Source of the DNA: Trametes villosa
Lineage: Eukaryota > Basidiomycota > Agaricomycetes > Polyporales > Polyporaceae
DNA length: 64,000 nucleotides
Reading direction: 5' to 3'
Assembly: GCA_002964805.2 (NCBI GenBank)
Contig: PUDQ02000010.1
Coordinates: 2,790,001-2,854,000, forward strand
In this document: positions 47,051 to 58,940 of the stretch, in pieces
Layout of the letters: each line of letters begins with the position of its first letter
How positions within the stretch are numbered: position 1 is the stretch's first letter
Made by a program: the position numbers and the translations under genes
Notes under the pieces: generated by a model
What the model was told of the DNA's origin: nothing
Databases searched by the model: none
What the model saw: the letters and a program-made list of their open reading frames with translations, nothing else

Positions 47051-47586
47051 TCGGTACTGCCCCGCCCGTCCGTATTTCCCGCTGTCGCATTGTGTTATAC
47101 CACGCACCCCCATTGGACCGCACCTGTATCGAAGTATATATGACATACGAGTAATATGCATCGCCGCGCCCCGCGTGCCGCCCGAGCCTCTCCGCTCAGC
47201 GAGCCAGTCAGACGCCCCCAGTAACTCTCCCATCCCAGGCGCGCTCCCACCTCCCGCTCCCAGCACATACGCTTCCCCCTCCATTGGCCGCATCCCTCCC
47301 CGCCCAGCGTCCCGTGCAACAGGCAATCTGGAATTCACCTCGCGCTGAATCATCCGCATCGCCCGCGCGCGATTTGGCCTGCGCGCGATTCGCTGCCCGC
47401 CCCAGCGCGCGCGGGGACGCGCGACATACGCGTCACGTGCGCGCCCCGTACATATACCGCGATCGTGCGGGCGATGTTTCTGCACACATCCTCCTCGGTC
47501 TTCAGCCACTTCGTCCTCCTCCTTCACCTCCGCCCTCGCCTTCTGCGCATCCGATCTTACCGCTCGCGACGAAAAACTAGCGCGCT
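47051..47586. other. Intergenic region, promoter of APS kinase
   Basis: This is 536 bp between two co-directional genes. Apart from the E-box at 47433 nothing specific was recognised. The sequence from 47340 is very rich in CG and GC dinucleotides. Confidence 0.5.
47433..47439. promoter_or_regulatory. TCACGTG E-box upstream of APS kinase
   Basis: TCACGTG lies 148-154 bp before the start codon. In budding yeast this exact heptamer is the Cbf1/Met4 site of sulfate-assimilation genes. The match between site and pathway makes regulation plausible, but it is not shown. Confidence 0.5.
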
Positions 47587-48557
47587 ATGTCGACGAACAT
47601 CACCTTCCACGCCGGTGAGTGCCTCGCGCCTGCGCGTAATCCGGCGCCCGCGAGTGGATGGTAGAAGCAGCGAGGACCTCGGAGCTGAATTGGGATCGCA
47701 GGCTCGGTGAGCGCGGAGGAGCGCTCGCAGCTGCTCTCCCAGAAGGGCGCCACGATCTGGTTCACTGGCCTCAGCGCGAGCGGCAAGGTACGCCCCGCGC
47801 GCGAGAGTGGAGAGAGAAAGATGCTGATCGGCGGCGCGGGGCGAAATTTAGTCGACGATCGCGTGCGCGCTCGAGCAGCACCTCCTGCACCTGCACAAGT
47901 TCGCGTACCGGCTGGACGGGGACAACGTGCGCTTCGGGCTGAACAAGGACCTCGGGTTCGACGAGAAGTCGCGGAACGAGAACATCCGCCGCATCGGCGA
48001 GGTACGCCCCCCTTCCTCGCGTGCACCTGCTTTCTTGCTCACTCGCCCACCTTCACCCCCGCAACCTCTCTTTGCATGCTTCTGCTTGGGACTTCGATCG
48101 TTCATCGGCGCGCGCACCCGTCTTGCCCGCTGCAGGTTTCGAAGCTGTTCGCGGACGCGTCCGCGCTCGCGCTCACCGCGTTCATCTCGCCGTACAAGGC
48201 GGATCGCGCCGTCGCGCGCGAACTGCACGAGAAGGGCGGGCTCGCGTTCATCGAGGTCTTCGTCGACGCGCCGCTCAGCGTCGTCGAGCAGCGCGACCCG
48301 AAGGGCCTCTACAAGAAGGCGCGCGCGGGCGAGATCAAGGGTGAGTCTCCCTTTCCCCTGCCCCTGCCCCTTCCGCTGCTTCGGGGAGATGTGCGAGTGC
48401 GAGAGAGCTTATGCGAGCCTGCGTAGACTTCACTGGCATCTCCGCGCCGTACGAGGCGCCTGAAAACCCCGAGGTGCACATCAAGACGGACGAGTGCGAC
48501 GTGACGGAGGCGGTCGCGCGCATTACCACGTACCTCTCCGAGAAGGGCTTCATCTAA
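47587..48557 (+). CDS. MET14: Adenylylsulfate (APS) kinase
   Basis: APS kinase phosphorylates adenylyl sulfate to PAPS, the second step of sulfate assimilation and the source of activated sulfate. Exons 47587-47614, 47702-47787, 47852-48001, 48136-48340 and 48427-48557 sum to 199 residues. The protein starts [20 protein letters not shown]. Its P-loop GLSASGKST is interrupted by an intron between K and S. Next come [49 protein letters not shown], and [20 protein letters not shown] with [19 protein letters not shown]. The length matches stand-alone fungal APS kinases. It shares a sulfur theme with GSH1 (6.8-9.6 kb), but they are far apart and independent. Confidence 0.96.
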
Positions 48558-48882
48558 CTTATTCGCTCCCGCGCCCCGCCTTTGTATACCTGGTGTGTAG
48601 GAGTAGGCAGATAATCTTATAGAGCTCTCAGCATCGCAGATCGTGTGTGAGTAGATATGTGAGGACTCACCCTACCCACACGTTAGTAGGATCCTGGCAC
48701 CAGTGATCGCATTGGAATGCTTCATTTGACGTTATTTCCGCTGTATGCTTACACGATGGGAGAGAGAAACTGTTATACATGCATTATGCGTCTAATAGAG
48801 CACGGCCGACAATACAGATGACAGAATCGTAGAACAGAGTCACTGGACAGGACGAAAGTAGCATCACAACACAGCGCAGAAC
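48558..48882. other. Convergent intergenic region
   Basis: This is 325 bp between the 3' ends of APS kinase and the GCK-III kinase. It is AT-richer than its surroundings, as expected for 3' UTRs, and holds no recognised feature. Confidence 0.5.
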
Positions 48883-51800
48883 CTACTCAAGCGCGACCGG
48901 CAACGCGAACGACCCCGGCGTGACGGTACTATTGCTCACCGTCCGCCCGCCCAGCAACTCGTCATGCACACCGGGCTCGTACATGCCCACACCCATACCC
49001 ACGCCGGTGCCCGGTCCGGCATCCTCCTGCTCCTCCTCGATCGCGTCCTGGCTCGGGCGCTCGAGCATCTGCGTGAGCCCCGCCTCAACGACCGCCATCC
49101 ACTGCTGAAGCTCGTCGACCGTGCGCGCGAGCTCGCCATGCGTCGCCTCGTGCGACTGCGTCAGCGGCGCGAGGTCGAGCGGGCGGATCGGCGGGCCCAC
49201 GAGGTCGGCGGGCAGCGCGAACGAGAGCGAGCGCGCGTGCGAGTGGGAGGTGAAGGAGGAGGACAAGTCTGATGCGGCGAAGCGCAGGTCGGACGAGTGG
49301 TTCGGGTGCGAGGAGAGCGAGTTGAGGGAGGTTGTCGACGAAGAGGCCGTGGAGTTCGGCTGTGGGTAGGAGCTGGACGGTTTGGGGTGGCGGAACGGGA
49401 TGGGGAAGGGTGATGGTGAGGGGGGGAGGAGGTCGGACATGCCCAGCTTGTGCTCTGAGCTGAGGGTTGGGATCTAGAGAACAAACCGTCAGCTCGATAT
49501 TGCTGTGCAGTTATGCGACGGCAGGACATACTTTGAGCACATCTCGAAGACCAGGGACCGGGATTCCCGAAGATTGGCTAAACGACGATTCGGCAGGGCT
49601 GCCGCTGCGCTCCTCACCCCTCTTCGCAAACGGTCGAACAGGCATGTCTAGAATACCAGCAGACCCGAGGCGGGAAAGGCTCGGCCGCCTGAGAGCCGAT
49701 CTCGAAGCGATGACAGAGTTCTGCGCAGCTGCGAACGAGCTGGGGGGTTCCAGAGCCGTGGCTGACCGTGCGCGCACTATCGGCGGAGGCGTTGGCAACG
49801 AACCACCAGGAGACGCGAGCCGCTTGGGAAGAATGGAAGCATCCAAGGACTGTGAGGTTTGGTGTATGCTCGATGTCGTCGATATAGTGGAGATGGTGGA
49901 GACACTTGAGTGTGTCGGCGATCTACGGTCGTGTCCATGCGGCAAGCTGAAAGTGGGTAGGGGTGACGCTGGGGTAGAGTCACTCCGCGCACTCAACGGG
50001 AGAGGTGAGACGGGAGGGAAGCGGAAGTCGGAAGTGGCAAGAACGCCGCCCCGCGAAGTACCTGCGACAGGGGGAGACGAGGAGCTAGCCGTACTGCTCT
50101 GCGCCCGCTTGCGACTCGCAGTCGGCCGGTCCGTGGTGGAGCGTTCAGGGGAAGATGTTGACAGAACTATGGGCGGTTGACTATCCAAAGTTGCCTCAAT
50201 CGGTGACACCTCCGGGATCTCGATGTTGGGCACTCCGCGGGTAGACCTGACTTCACGGTACGTTGGGATAGGCTTCGCGAGTGGCGTGCTTGGTTTGTCT
50301 TCGACATCGAAGTCGAAGTCAAGCGGCGCCGGAGCCGCCGCGCGAGGTATACCGGGACCAAGAGGAGGAGCCGCAGCACGCGGAATGCCGGGGCCAAGAG
50401 GCGGGGCTCCCGAACGCGGTATGCCAGGGCCGAGAGGTGGCAAACGCTCTCGTTTACGGTCCACCGGTGAAGGCAGAAGCTCGGTGTCTTCCAGCTCGTC
50501 GTCGCCTCTGGATTTGGATCGAGGGGTGGATGAACGGGGAGGGAACACGAACGCGGATTGCTTCGCGGTACGTGGGTCATCTCCAGGAGGCTCCGGAGTA
50601 GTGAGGCCGCGCGAAGGACTACGACCTCGTAACGGTGGCGAAGTGATGTTGAGGGAGTGGTTGGCCATCAGCTCCTCCGAGGGCATCTCGAAAGCCGGTA
50701 TGGGGAACGAGTCTGGAGGCGGGTCGCCGTAGTCGAAGAGGTTCCGGAGTGTGGCAGGGACATTGGCCGGTGGCGGACGCACCGTCGACTGGCCGCCCGC
50801 GGCCTCGTCCTCGAGCAGCGTAAGCAGTGCATTGTCGGGTTCAAACGCACCGAGGCTAGAAGTGGAGCGCCCTCGGACGGTGTCAAACTCCCAGGGGTTC
50901 TCATCCTCTTCGATGTCTGAGCCGGCTCGGATTCTACGCCATGTAAGTGCCGGCCGGGATGCAGAAGACTGGCGGCCCATACGCACTCTCGCTCTCGCTC
51001 CTCTTCTTCCTCCCACGGGAGGGGTGCCGCCATGCTAGCTCTGGAACCGCCACCCTTGATCCAAGCATCATAGCGGAGGATGAGGTCTTTGAGCACCGTA
51101 AGAGGCGTCTTCCGGACAGCGAGGATCCACTTCGTCTTCTGCAGCTCGTCTGCTGAAAGACGCTACAGGGCCTAGCTGTTAGTACATTGTAGAAGTGCAA
51201 TGAACGAACGGCGTACATCGGTCGCGGACTCCCTCAAGCAAGCAGCCACAAAGTCCCGCAAATCCTTGCTGCCTTCTCCCTCATTGAGCCGTGGTGGCTT
51301 CATCCGCGGGATGAGCTGAATGAGCTTGTGCTGATCCACTATGTGCGCGTTCGGCGCGCTCCCCTTGATCATCTCGTATATCATGATACCCAGGCTCCAG
51401 ATATCCGCCTTGGTGTCGTACGCAGACGCATGCGCCACCTCCGGGGCCATCCAGTGCGGCGTCCCGACCAGCGTATTCCGCTTGCTCGACGCGGTGACCA
51501 GCAGCGCGGACACGCCAAAGTCAGCGATCATGACCTTGCCCGCAGCGGTAACGAGGATGTTCGCCGCCTTGAGGTCGCGGTGGATGATCGCGGACTTGTG
51601 GAGGTAGCTGAGGCCGGTGAGGACCTCGCGCGTGATGAGCGCAACGTACTTCTCCTCAAGCACGCCGTCCTTGCAGGCCTTCATGAGAGTGCGCACGCTC
51701 CCGCCCTGCGCGTACTCCATCACGATCCACACCCGCGGGCCGTCCATGTAGCACCCGAAGTACTTGGTGACGTTCGGGGCGTCCCTGAGCTGGGTGAGGA

Positions 51801-51978
51801 GGGCGACCTCGCGCTGGATGTCCCCGACATCGTCGTCCTCTGTGTCGAGGTTGATGATCTTGAGTGCGACGACCTCTCCTGTCCGCAGGTCGCGGCCCTT
51901 GTGCACCGAGCCATATGCGCCTTTTCCTACAGTCTCAAGCCGTTGGTAGAGCTGGTGAACAGACACAGGAGCCATCAT
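48883..51978 (-). CDS. GCK-III (Ste20-like) protein kinase, Nak1/Sid1/Don3 type
   Basis: Germinal-centre kinases of group III act in the RAM/MOR and septation networks that control polarity and cell separation. The start at 51978 (MMAPVSVHQLYQRLETVGKG) leads into a kinase domain with GKGAYGSVHKG, VALKIINLDTEDDDVGDIQR, IHRDLKAANILVTAAGKV, DFGVSALL, GTPHWMAPEV and ADIWSLGIMIYEM; all catalytic residues are present. RLSADELQKTKWILAVRKTP and LKDLILRYDAWI follow. The C-terminal 600 residues are Ser/Pro-rich with a threefold PPLGPGIPR repeat (50333-50440) and end in a helical segment (HGELARTVDELQQWMAVVEA). The DDDVGDIQREV stretch is typical of fungal group III enzymes. Assignment to one ortholog rests on overall form only. 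Confidence 0.9.
50333..50440 (-). repeat. Three 36-nt tandem repeats inside the kinase gene
   Basis: Three 12-residue units of the form PPLGPGIPRxxA lie head to tail in the disordered tail of the GCK-III kinase. The peptide units are almost identical while the DNA differs at several third positions, so the peptide appears to be conserved. Confidence 0.85.
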
Positions 51979-52528
51979 AACAGGGTCGTAACAAGGATCG
52001 AAGAATTGTACAGAGACCGCAGGATGAAGTGATCGAGGTGCTCAGAGAAAGACCAGGTAGAACCATGGAGAGACAGAGAGTTCAGCAGGAGGCAAAAGAA
52101 GACATGAAAGAAAGCCCGAGCTCGCTGTAGGAGACGATGAGGAAGATATCCAAGCAGAACCTTTCACTGGCAAGCTCTGGGCTGCTGTTCTGCTACCGCG
52201 GGCGTCTAACCCGCCCCGACGCCGGTATTACCGGGAACTTAAGTTCACGGTCAAACGTACTAGCGCTACCGGCCTTGTTTTCTATCCACCAACATCACAA
52301 GTACTATGGGAGCTTATGCTGGCATACATGCATCTGTTACACTGGGTATGATTGTCGTGTGCAACACAATGATGATCATTAGATTAATATAAAAGTAATG
52401 TGAGTGCTTCCTGCTAAGCAGCGAAGAGGTATATACCAAAGAGCGTTCCGTTGGAATGATCGGCAGCAGTGAGAGATACATGCTATAAGAGCACCATGAA
52501 TCCATCCTTCCAGTAATACAGCGAGCGT
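51979..52528. other. Intergenic region, kinase promoter / hydrolase 3' region
   Basis: This is 550 bp upstream of the GCK-III kinase and downstream of the rhamnogalacturonan hydrolase, which share a strand. The part near 52300-52500 is AT-rich. No gene or repeat was recognised. Confidence 0.5.
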
Positions 52529-54478
52529 TTACTTGTTCTTGGCGAGCGGGCTGATCTGGGGCAGACCAGGGTAGTACGACGTCGGGATGGTCCTGCACGT
52601 CCCCCTCAAGTTAGTTTCCGCCTCCCAACCTACGATTCATAGCGGTAAAACTTACGGAGTGGGGATCGCCGCGTTGGTCGCAAAGCCCGACTTGAGGTCG
52701 CCGGGCATGACGGTGGGCGCGACGTAGCCCTTCGGCTTCGAGATCGACTGCGTGACCTTCGAGTACGCGGTGTGGCTCGAGCCGCTCTTGATGCACTCGA
52801 TCCCGGACCCGTATGCGCTCTCGCACTTCACAACCGCCTTCTCCGTCTTCGACCACATGTGCACGTTCTTCAGCGTAATGCCCGTGCAGGGCGCGCCGTC
52901 GGCGCAGATCAGTTGGACGGGCGGGCGCTGCACGCCGTCGTTCACGTAGCCGTTCCAGTTCTGCAAGCACGGCGGCACCGTAAGTATGCTGCCCGGGGGC
53001 GGAAAGGAGGGGGAGGCGCACCGAGAAGGTGATGTCCGAGAGCTGCACGCCGGGGCCCGAGCCCGCCTTCTGCGACGACCAGTACTGGTCGACGTTGAGG
53101 CCGTACGCGGTGCCGTGCGACATGAAGCTGTCGAACGTCACGTCGCGGACGTAGCCAGAGCCCTTGTTGCTCTTGATCATGAGCGCCTGGTTACCGCCGT
53201 TCGTGTACACGTTCCTAAACAAACGCGGATGAGCGGTGCGAATCGACCCGCACATGTCTGGCTTACTTGTACTGGATCTTCTCGATCGCGGTGCCGTCGG
53301 ACAAGCTGCCAATAGCGCTGCCACCAGACTGGTTGCACCAGACTGTTCTCTCGTTAGTTCATGTGGGATTTTGCACCGAGGCAAGAAATACTTACTACGC
53401 TCGACGAGGATGTTCGAAGCGGGCGACTGCGACAAATTTGAGCCAACACGTCTATTATCCCGAACGGCGGAAGGAACGCACCTTGACAGTCACGCACTCG
53501 TCGCGGTTAGTGACCTCGACGTCGTGAATCCAGTGGTTGGTGCCCCACACATCGACACCGTCAGAGCCACCGATGTTGGCGCCTGCATCGCGCGATGTCA
53601 GCAAGCCACAAGCATGCGATTTTCGCAAGAACGTACCGCGAATGGCCATGTTATAGACCTCGCCGTTGGACCCAGCCTCGATGACCAAGTGGAACTCGGG
53701 AGCTATGGAGAGTAATCAGGAATTCGCCACCGACGACCGGGAAAATCCTGCAGCTCACAGTCAACGAGGATAAGATCGTGGACCGAGAAGTTGGTGGACT
53801 TGACCATGCGGATGAGACGCGGGCTAATGCTAGGTATGAGCGCATGCATCGCGGCCTAGTAAATGCATATGCTCCTCACCCGGCGTTACGACACTGGTAA
53901 CCGGCACCCTGGATGCCACCCGCGCTGTTCTTGGAGTAAAACTCAAAGTCGTTCGCGCCCTGAACCACGATCATGTTGCCGCCGGTAGTGGCTATATGCG
54001 CAGGTTCTGTCAATGCCCGTAGTATATATACAGCACATGCTGGACTGACCGGCGCGGGTAATCAGGCCGTCGAGGCGGAAGGCCCACTTGGAGCCATTCT
54101 TGAGGGTGACCCACGTCTTCATCTGGTAGTTACCTGCCGATCACTCGTTATTTTTCGCCAACAGTCCACACATAGATGGAGACATACCAGCAGGGACATA
54201 GAGCGTCGACCCAGAGTTCTTCGTGACACATTCCTATATGCGCGCAAGAGCGTCAGCAGACCTGCGCCGTCCGCATATAACCGTACCATACGCACGTCGT
54301 ACGCCTTCTGGATCGCGGGCCCAATGTCGCTCGAGCCGACCTTGCCTCCATAGTCCAGCACGCTGCACGTCTTCGCCTCCTTCGCGGAGGTCGAGCTCGT
54401 CGGGCCGACGTGCCCAGACAGCTGCGCGGACGCGGCGCCGACGAGGAGGAGAGACGCGAGGAGGGACTTGAAGCTCAT
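52529..54478 (-). CDS. GH28 rhamnogalacturonan hydrolase, secreted
   Basis: GH28 rhamnogalacturonan hydrolases cut the backbone of pectin 'hairy' regions. The signal peptide is [18 protein letters not shown]. Blocks in order are [133 protein letters not shown]; and [29 protein letters not shown] and NRDECVTVK fit the rhamnogalacturonase branch rather than polygalacturonases, which have NTD...DD...HG. The C-terminus contains [20 protein letters not shown] and ends PLAKNK with a TAA at 52531-52529. About ten short introns interrupt it. A TATA box lies 80 bp upstream. Confidence 0.9.
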
Positions 54479-55850
54479 GGTGCACGGTCAAAAGTCGAGT
54501 CCAGCAAGGTCCAGCAGCAGTCTTTCAGAAACCCACACCCCCACGCGCGCGCGCTGCCTTTATACGCACCCTCCCGCCGACCGGGGGCGGCGGGGCGGCG
54601 GCATACCCATGACCCTGGCGCGGCGCGAGGGGCGCGGTTCTGGAGTGCATGCCGCCGTGCGGCTCGCGAGCGTCCTCGGATGGTTACCGAGACAACTCCG
54701 TCCCAACATGGCGCGCGTGGCCCAAGTTGCGGCGGATCGCGCGAGAGGAACGAGGACGAACGCGGCGCCGGGGCCCTCGGCGGGTGCAGCCGCGGGTAAA
54801 CCTCTGGTCGCAGGGCCCGACGGTCGGGAGCTGGGTTACATGACGATCTTCGTCGCGCGCGGGACCGGCGGGGCGCGCCCCGAGCGGTTTGTTGCCAGGG
54901 ACGGGCGGTTCGGGCCCGGTAGAGTGGGAGTGCAGCTCGCGGAGGCCTGTGAAGAGTGATTGGGAGGATGTCAGATGAAGGAGGATGGGTAAGCTTGTGT
55001 TGTTGGCGATATCGTTTGTTGTGGACCGCCAGCTTGCTTAACGTTTTGTGAGAGTTTGTAGGGGCTGTTGTCATCCGGCGGCAAGCCGTGAGGATATTAC
55101 ACGTCGATGTTCTTCTAGTGTTAGTACCTAGTATTCATAGCACATTCTATAGACTGTTTTGAATGGTACCGCAGTCGAGTGTATACTGCCCTACCCACCC
55201 AAATTCCTTGGCAAGAAGAAGAGAACTCGGTGCTGCACACGGTCAGCGACAACTTCGGTGATGCACCCGCATCAGGCGACAAGAGTGGTCGTAGGCCAAG
55301 ATACGGCCCGCGAGCATATGGCGTCCCCGTGGGTCCGACCATACCAATCAGAACTTCGAAGCTAGCGTTGGGAAGCCTGGCAGGCTGGCACGGCACTGGA
55401 GGGCCCGGCGGGCCGCCTACAGTACCAGATGCATGTCGCGACATCGACTCGAGCCTCACGCTGGCAAGGGATTTGTCGCAAGAGCGAAGCAGCGTACGCT
55501 CGAAGCCATACGGGTGGTTACTGGTGGTGGTCAGAGAGCAAGCGTCGACTCGGCATCGACCGCCTCAACTGCCTTCATCCAAGTTGGTCTCAGATTCGCA
55601 CGGCTGTCATGGTATACACTCGCCCACACAGGCACACGATCCCCGTTGAGGAAACACACTTACCCCGAAGCAGACAACTTCCCAACTCGGCCCAATCTCA
55701 CACACACGCAACCAAAGTGGAGCGAATGTTATGTTTTATTCAATAACTCAGAATCCAATGCAAAAGACGGTGGTGGTTGCATCTAGAACTACATGACAGC
55801 GTGCGGGGCGGGGTATTGTCCGGTCCTCATAACAACAGAGTAGTAGCAAA
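54479..55850. other. Intergenic region, hydrolase promoter / protease 3' region
   Basis: This 1.37 kb stretch is very GC-rich from 54540 to 54960 and normal afterwards. Several long frames on both strands here (for example 54468-54959, 55121-55459) are consistent with base composition and match no family. Only the TATA box is called. Confidence 0.5.
54558..54564 (-). promoter_or_regulatory. TATA box of the rhamnogalacturonan hydrolase gene
   Basis: TATAAAG on the minus strand, 80-86 bp upstream of the start codon at 54478. Confidence 0.65.
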
Positions 55851-57355
55851 TTAGACAAGGGTCGCGAAGCCGACGGCGTCGTCGTCGAACGAGAACGCGG
55901 TGTACACGTTCTTCATGAAGCTGTCCCCGAGCAGCCACACGTTGCTGCCGAGGCCGATGTCCTGGCCCGCGAGCGCGCCCACGCACTTGCCCGAGCCGGT
56001 GGAGGTCTCGCCGAGGCTGAAGCTGCAGCGCGAGGGAAAAGATCACGTCAGTTCTTGTACGAGTCGCTGATGGACAAGGATGCACGTACTTCTCGGAGGT
56101 GATCGCCCACTTCTTGCCGCCCCAGCTGAAGGACACGGAGGGGGGCGAGTTGCACGGGAACGAGTAGTAGCCCTGCGAGGAGTCGTACACGGCGGAGCCG
56201 CTGACCTTCGCGTAGAAGGACTTGACGGCCGAGGGCGGGCCGTACATGATCGTGGTGCCCGAGTCGATGATCGTCTCGAAGCCGGACGCGGCGGTCGTGC
56301 TGCCGACGAACGCCTTCGCGCCGGTGATCTGCCAGAAGCCGGTCGAGGTGTCGACGGAGTGGTACTCGAGCGCGCCCGTGTACAGCTTGGTGTCCGTGCC
56401 GCCGAGGTAGAGCTCCGAGCCGGAAGACGCGAGCTTGAACCCGAACACACCCTCGGACACGGCGCCCTGCGAGACCGCGGTGTTGAAGAAGGGGTTCTAG
56501 GGAGAGGGAGGGATGTTAGACCGGGTAGTCACTCCTCTCGACGCGGGATATTCACCTGGTTCAGGTTGGAGATGGCGGGGTAGGCGAGGCCGAGGAGACC
56601 ATCGATCGGGTCGTCCGCGAACGAGCTCGAGAGGGTGGTCACGGGCGAGAAGTACTGGTTCTTGACAGAGATACCAGCAACGTTGACTGTGCCCCATATC
56701 AGCATCCGGAACTCTACGGCGTGAATAACGATGCTTACCCGTCTCGGTGTACTCGGGGCCGGAGACGGTAGAGCCGTCACCGTACTGGATCGAGAAGGAG
56801 CCGCTCTTCTTGGTGCCGGTCGAGGAAGAGGACGCGGTGTACTTCTTCTTGGACGAGCAGGTCGAGCTCTTGCACGAAGAGGAGGGGACCCAGAGGTCGG
56901 ACGAGCCCGTGTCGAAGTCGATGAGGAACTTCTGGGCGGGGGTGCCGATGGAGATCGTGCCGGCCCACTCGAGGTCGTCCTCCTCGTCGGTGAGGGCCTC
57001 CTTCTGGCGCTTGGCGAGGCTGGCGGGGACGACGGCGAGGGGCTTGATCTCGGCGCCCTCCTTGAACGCGTGGCGGCCGACGTTCTTCTCCAAGTTGATC
57101 AGGTTCGCGCGGTGCTTGCTGAGAAGGGCGCGCGGACGCGTCAGTAGCTGTACCTATGGCTCGAGATGTTGGTGAGACTCACTTCTGGGTAGCGATGCTC
57201 GAGAGGATGGCCTTCTCGTGGTTGAAGGTGCCGTCGGCGTTGGTGAGGGACGAACGCTTCGCGAGGGGGATGCGGAGGCCGGAGTCCGCCTGGGCGGGGC
57301 TCGCAGCGGCGATGAGCGCAAGGGCGACGGTGACGAGGGAGGCTTTGCAGAACAT
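55851..57355 (-). CDS. Secreted pepsin-like aspartic protease (A1, polyporopepsin-like)
   Basis: This is a secreted acid protease. The start at 57355 gives a signal peptide (MFCKASLVTVALALIAAASP) and a propeptide (HEKAILSSIATQSKHRANLI, ending in a basic LAKRQ). The mature enzyme has the first catalytic motif in FLIDFDTGSSDLWVPSSSC, the flap in FSIQYGDGSTVSGPEYTE, then PIDGLLGLAYPAIS and the second catalytic motif in ETIIDSGTTIMYGPPSAV. It continues with SVSFSWGGKKWAI and ends LLGDSFMKNVYTAFSFDDDA plus VGFATLV, with a TAA at 55853-55851. Both catalytic Asp residues are present, and the CKSSTC pair forms the first disulfide loop. A TATA box lies 94 bp upstream. It is co-directional with the rhamnogalacturonan hydrolase, so both hydrolases point the same way. 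Confidence 0.94.
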
Positions 57356-57448
57356 GGCGAAGAGGAGGAGCGACGAAAGGCCAGTGAAGGGCTTCGAGGG
57401 CTTTCAGGAGGGGAGGACCTGATGAGGAGGAGGGCGGAATGGGTGCGG

Positions 57449-57455
57449 CTTTATA
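57449..57455 (-). promoter_or_regulatory. TATA box of the aspartic protease gene
   Basis: TATAAAG on the minus strand, 94-100 bp upstream of the start codon at 57355. Confidence 0.65.
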
Positions 57456-58910
57456 GCGTTGGGGTGCCGCCCGATGGTGACCGACGCGGACGCGTCTGGG
57501 GTTCTTGCGTCCGGGGGATGGCGTCAAGGAGGCGTTGCGGAAGGCATGTGGCCGAGGCAGGGAGTTCATTCGACCGGGCTGCTTCTCCACGATGGCCCCC
57601 GAGGATAGATCGCTGATGGCGGTAAGTGGCGGTCGCAATGCCAGACAGCGCCCCGATCGTCCTCCTGCCCGTCCACCATGCGGTCAGATAGCTGCACTTG
57701 TGGTGCTCCGTCGCCGCCGCTCGGGTGTACCATATGCGTGCGATTGATGTGGTGGTATGTAGTGGACGACTTGCACAGCGTCCGTTCCCGGCGAGCCCTC
57801 CGGCGGTAACGCGCCTGCACAGTGATCGACGTCCACGTGCGCCCCCTCCCCCGCAGATCGAGTCCGTCCGATTGCCGGCGCACGTCCATTTCCGCCTCCT
57901 CGGCCTCTTCCGTCTCGGACATAACTCCTCTCTCCCAACATCGCGGCCGGAGTGTGTTGACTTTCGCTGGACGGACGGGCACACTTCCCGCCGCCTTGCC
58001 TCCGCACGATCTTCCTATTCGCCACCCGCAGTGCTAGCGCACCTTGCACGACAGGCAATCGAACCTACGCCGCCGCTCAGCACACCACATGCTCGGAGGG
58101 ACATGCACGCCCCCGCGATACGGCACCGTGCACGTCGCTCGCGCTGTCAATCCCCCGGATGCGCCGCATGGTGTCCATGATAAACCGGGCAGCCGCCACA
58201 GGCCGCAGCGGGCCCGTCGTCGCCCCTACCGCAATCAGCCCCCGCGATACATGTGCACATCCCGTCTTCGCGGTATGTGCGCCATCATCACGCGTACGCC
58301 GGGACGCCTGCGACGCTCATTCTATCGCCCTAGGTGCTATTAATAGCTCATCTGTGCTGCGTGCACCCGGACGGGTGCGCTAGCCGGCGCACATCCACAT
58401 GTGTGCTCGGGAGGAGCCTTGTGCTTCCTGCAACAGCCACCAACGCTTCTTGCGGGTACGCCGGCGTCGCGCAATTGCGAAGGCGGACCTGGATGCCGTT
58501 ATCTCAGTCAGAAGGCCTCAATCCGCGCGGAAGGAGGTGCGACGCGTCGCTCTCACATGTCTAAAGGCTGACTCGAACACTGGTGCGGTCCTCAGGCCTC
58601 AGGCCTCAGGTCGTTCAGGACCAGGCAGCATGCGCCCTACGGGGATTTGTGTTCAGCTTGCGTGTCCACAACGGCCGAGGCGGCATGGGCAACCAACCGT
58701 GATCGCAGCCAGCTCGAGCTTGCCTTGATACTGTCATTCTCCGGCTGGCAGCGAGATGATTTGCACATCACCCGACATCCCGCCACCCCGCAACGCGTCT
58801 ACTATGGCGCCATGGGCGTACCGCCCGTCGTCGGTTCAGTTCAAGATACGACGACAGGTTTCGATATCACAAGAATCGGATTATCAGCTAGCTGTGAGGT
58901 GTTGGTGGCA

Positions 58911-58940
58911 GTGGTGGTGGTGGTGGTGGTGTGGTGGTGG
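58911..58940. repeat. GTG/GGT microsatellite
   Basis: A run of GTG units with one interruption (GTGTGG), in the gene-free stretch. Confidence 0.85.

Noticed and set aside
54468..54959. A 163-codon plus-strand ORF upstream of the rhamnogalacturonan hydrolase
   Set aside because: Gly/Arg/Ala-rich, explained by the GC-rich promoter; no homology recognised.
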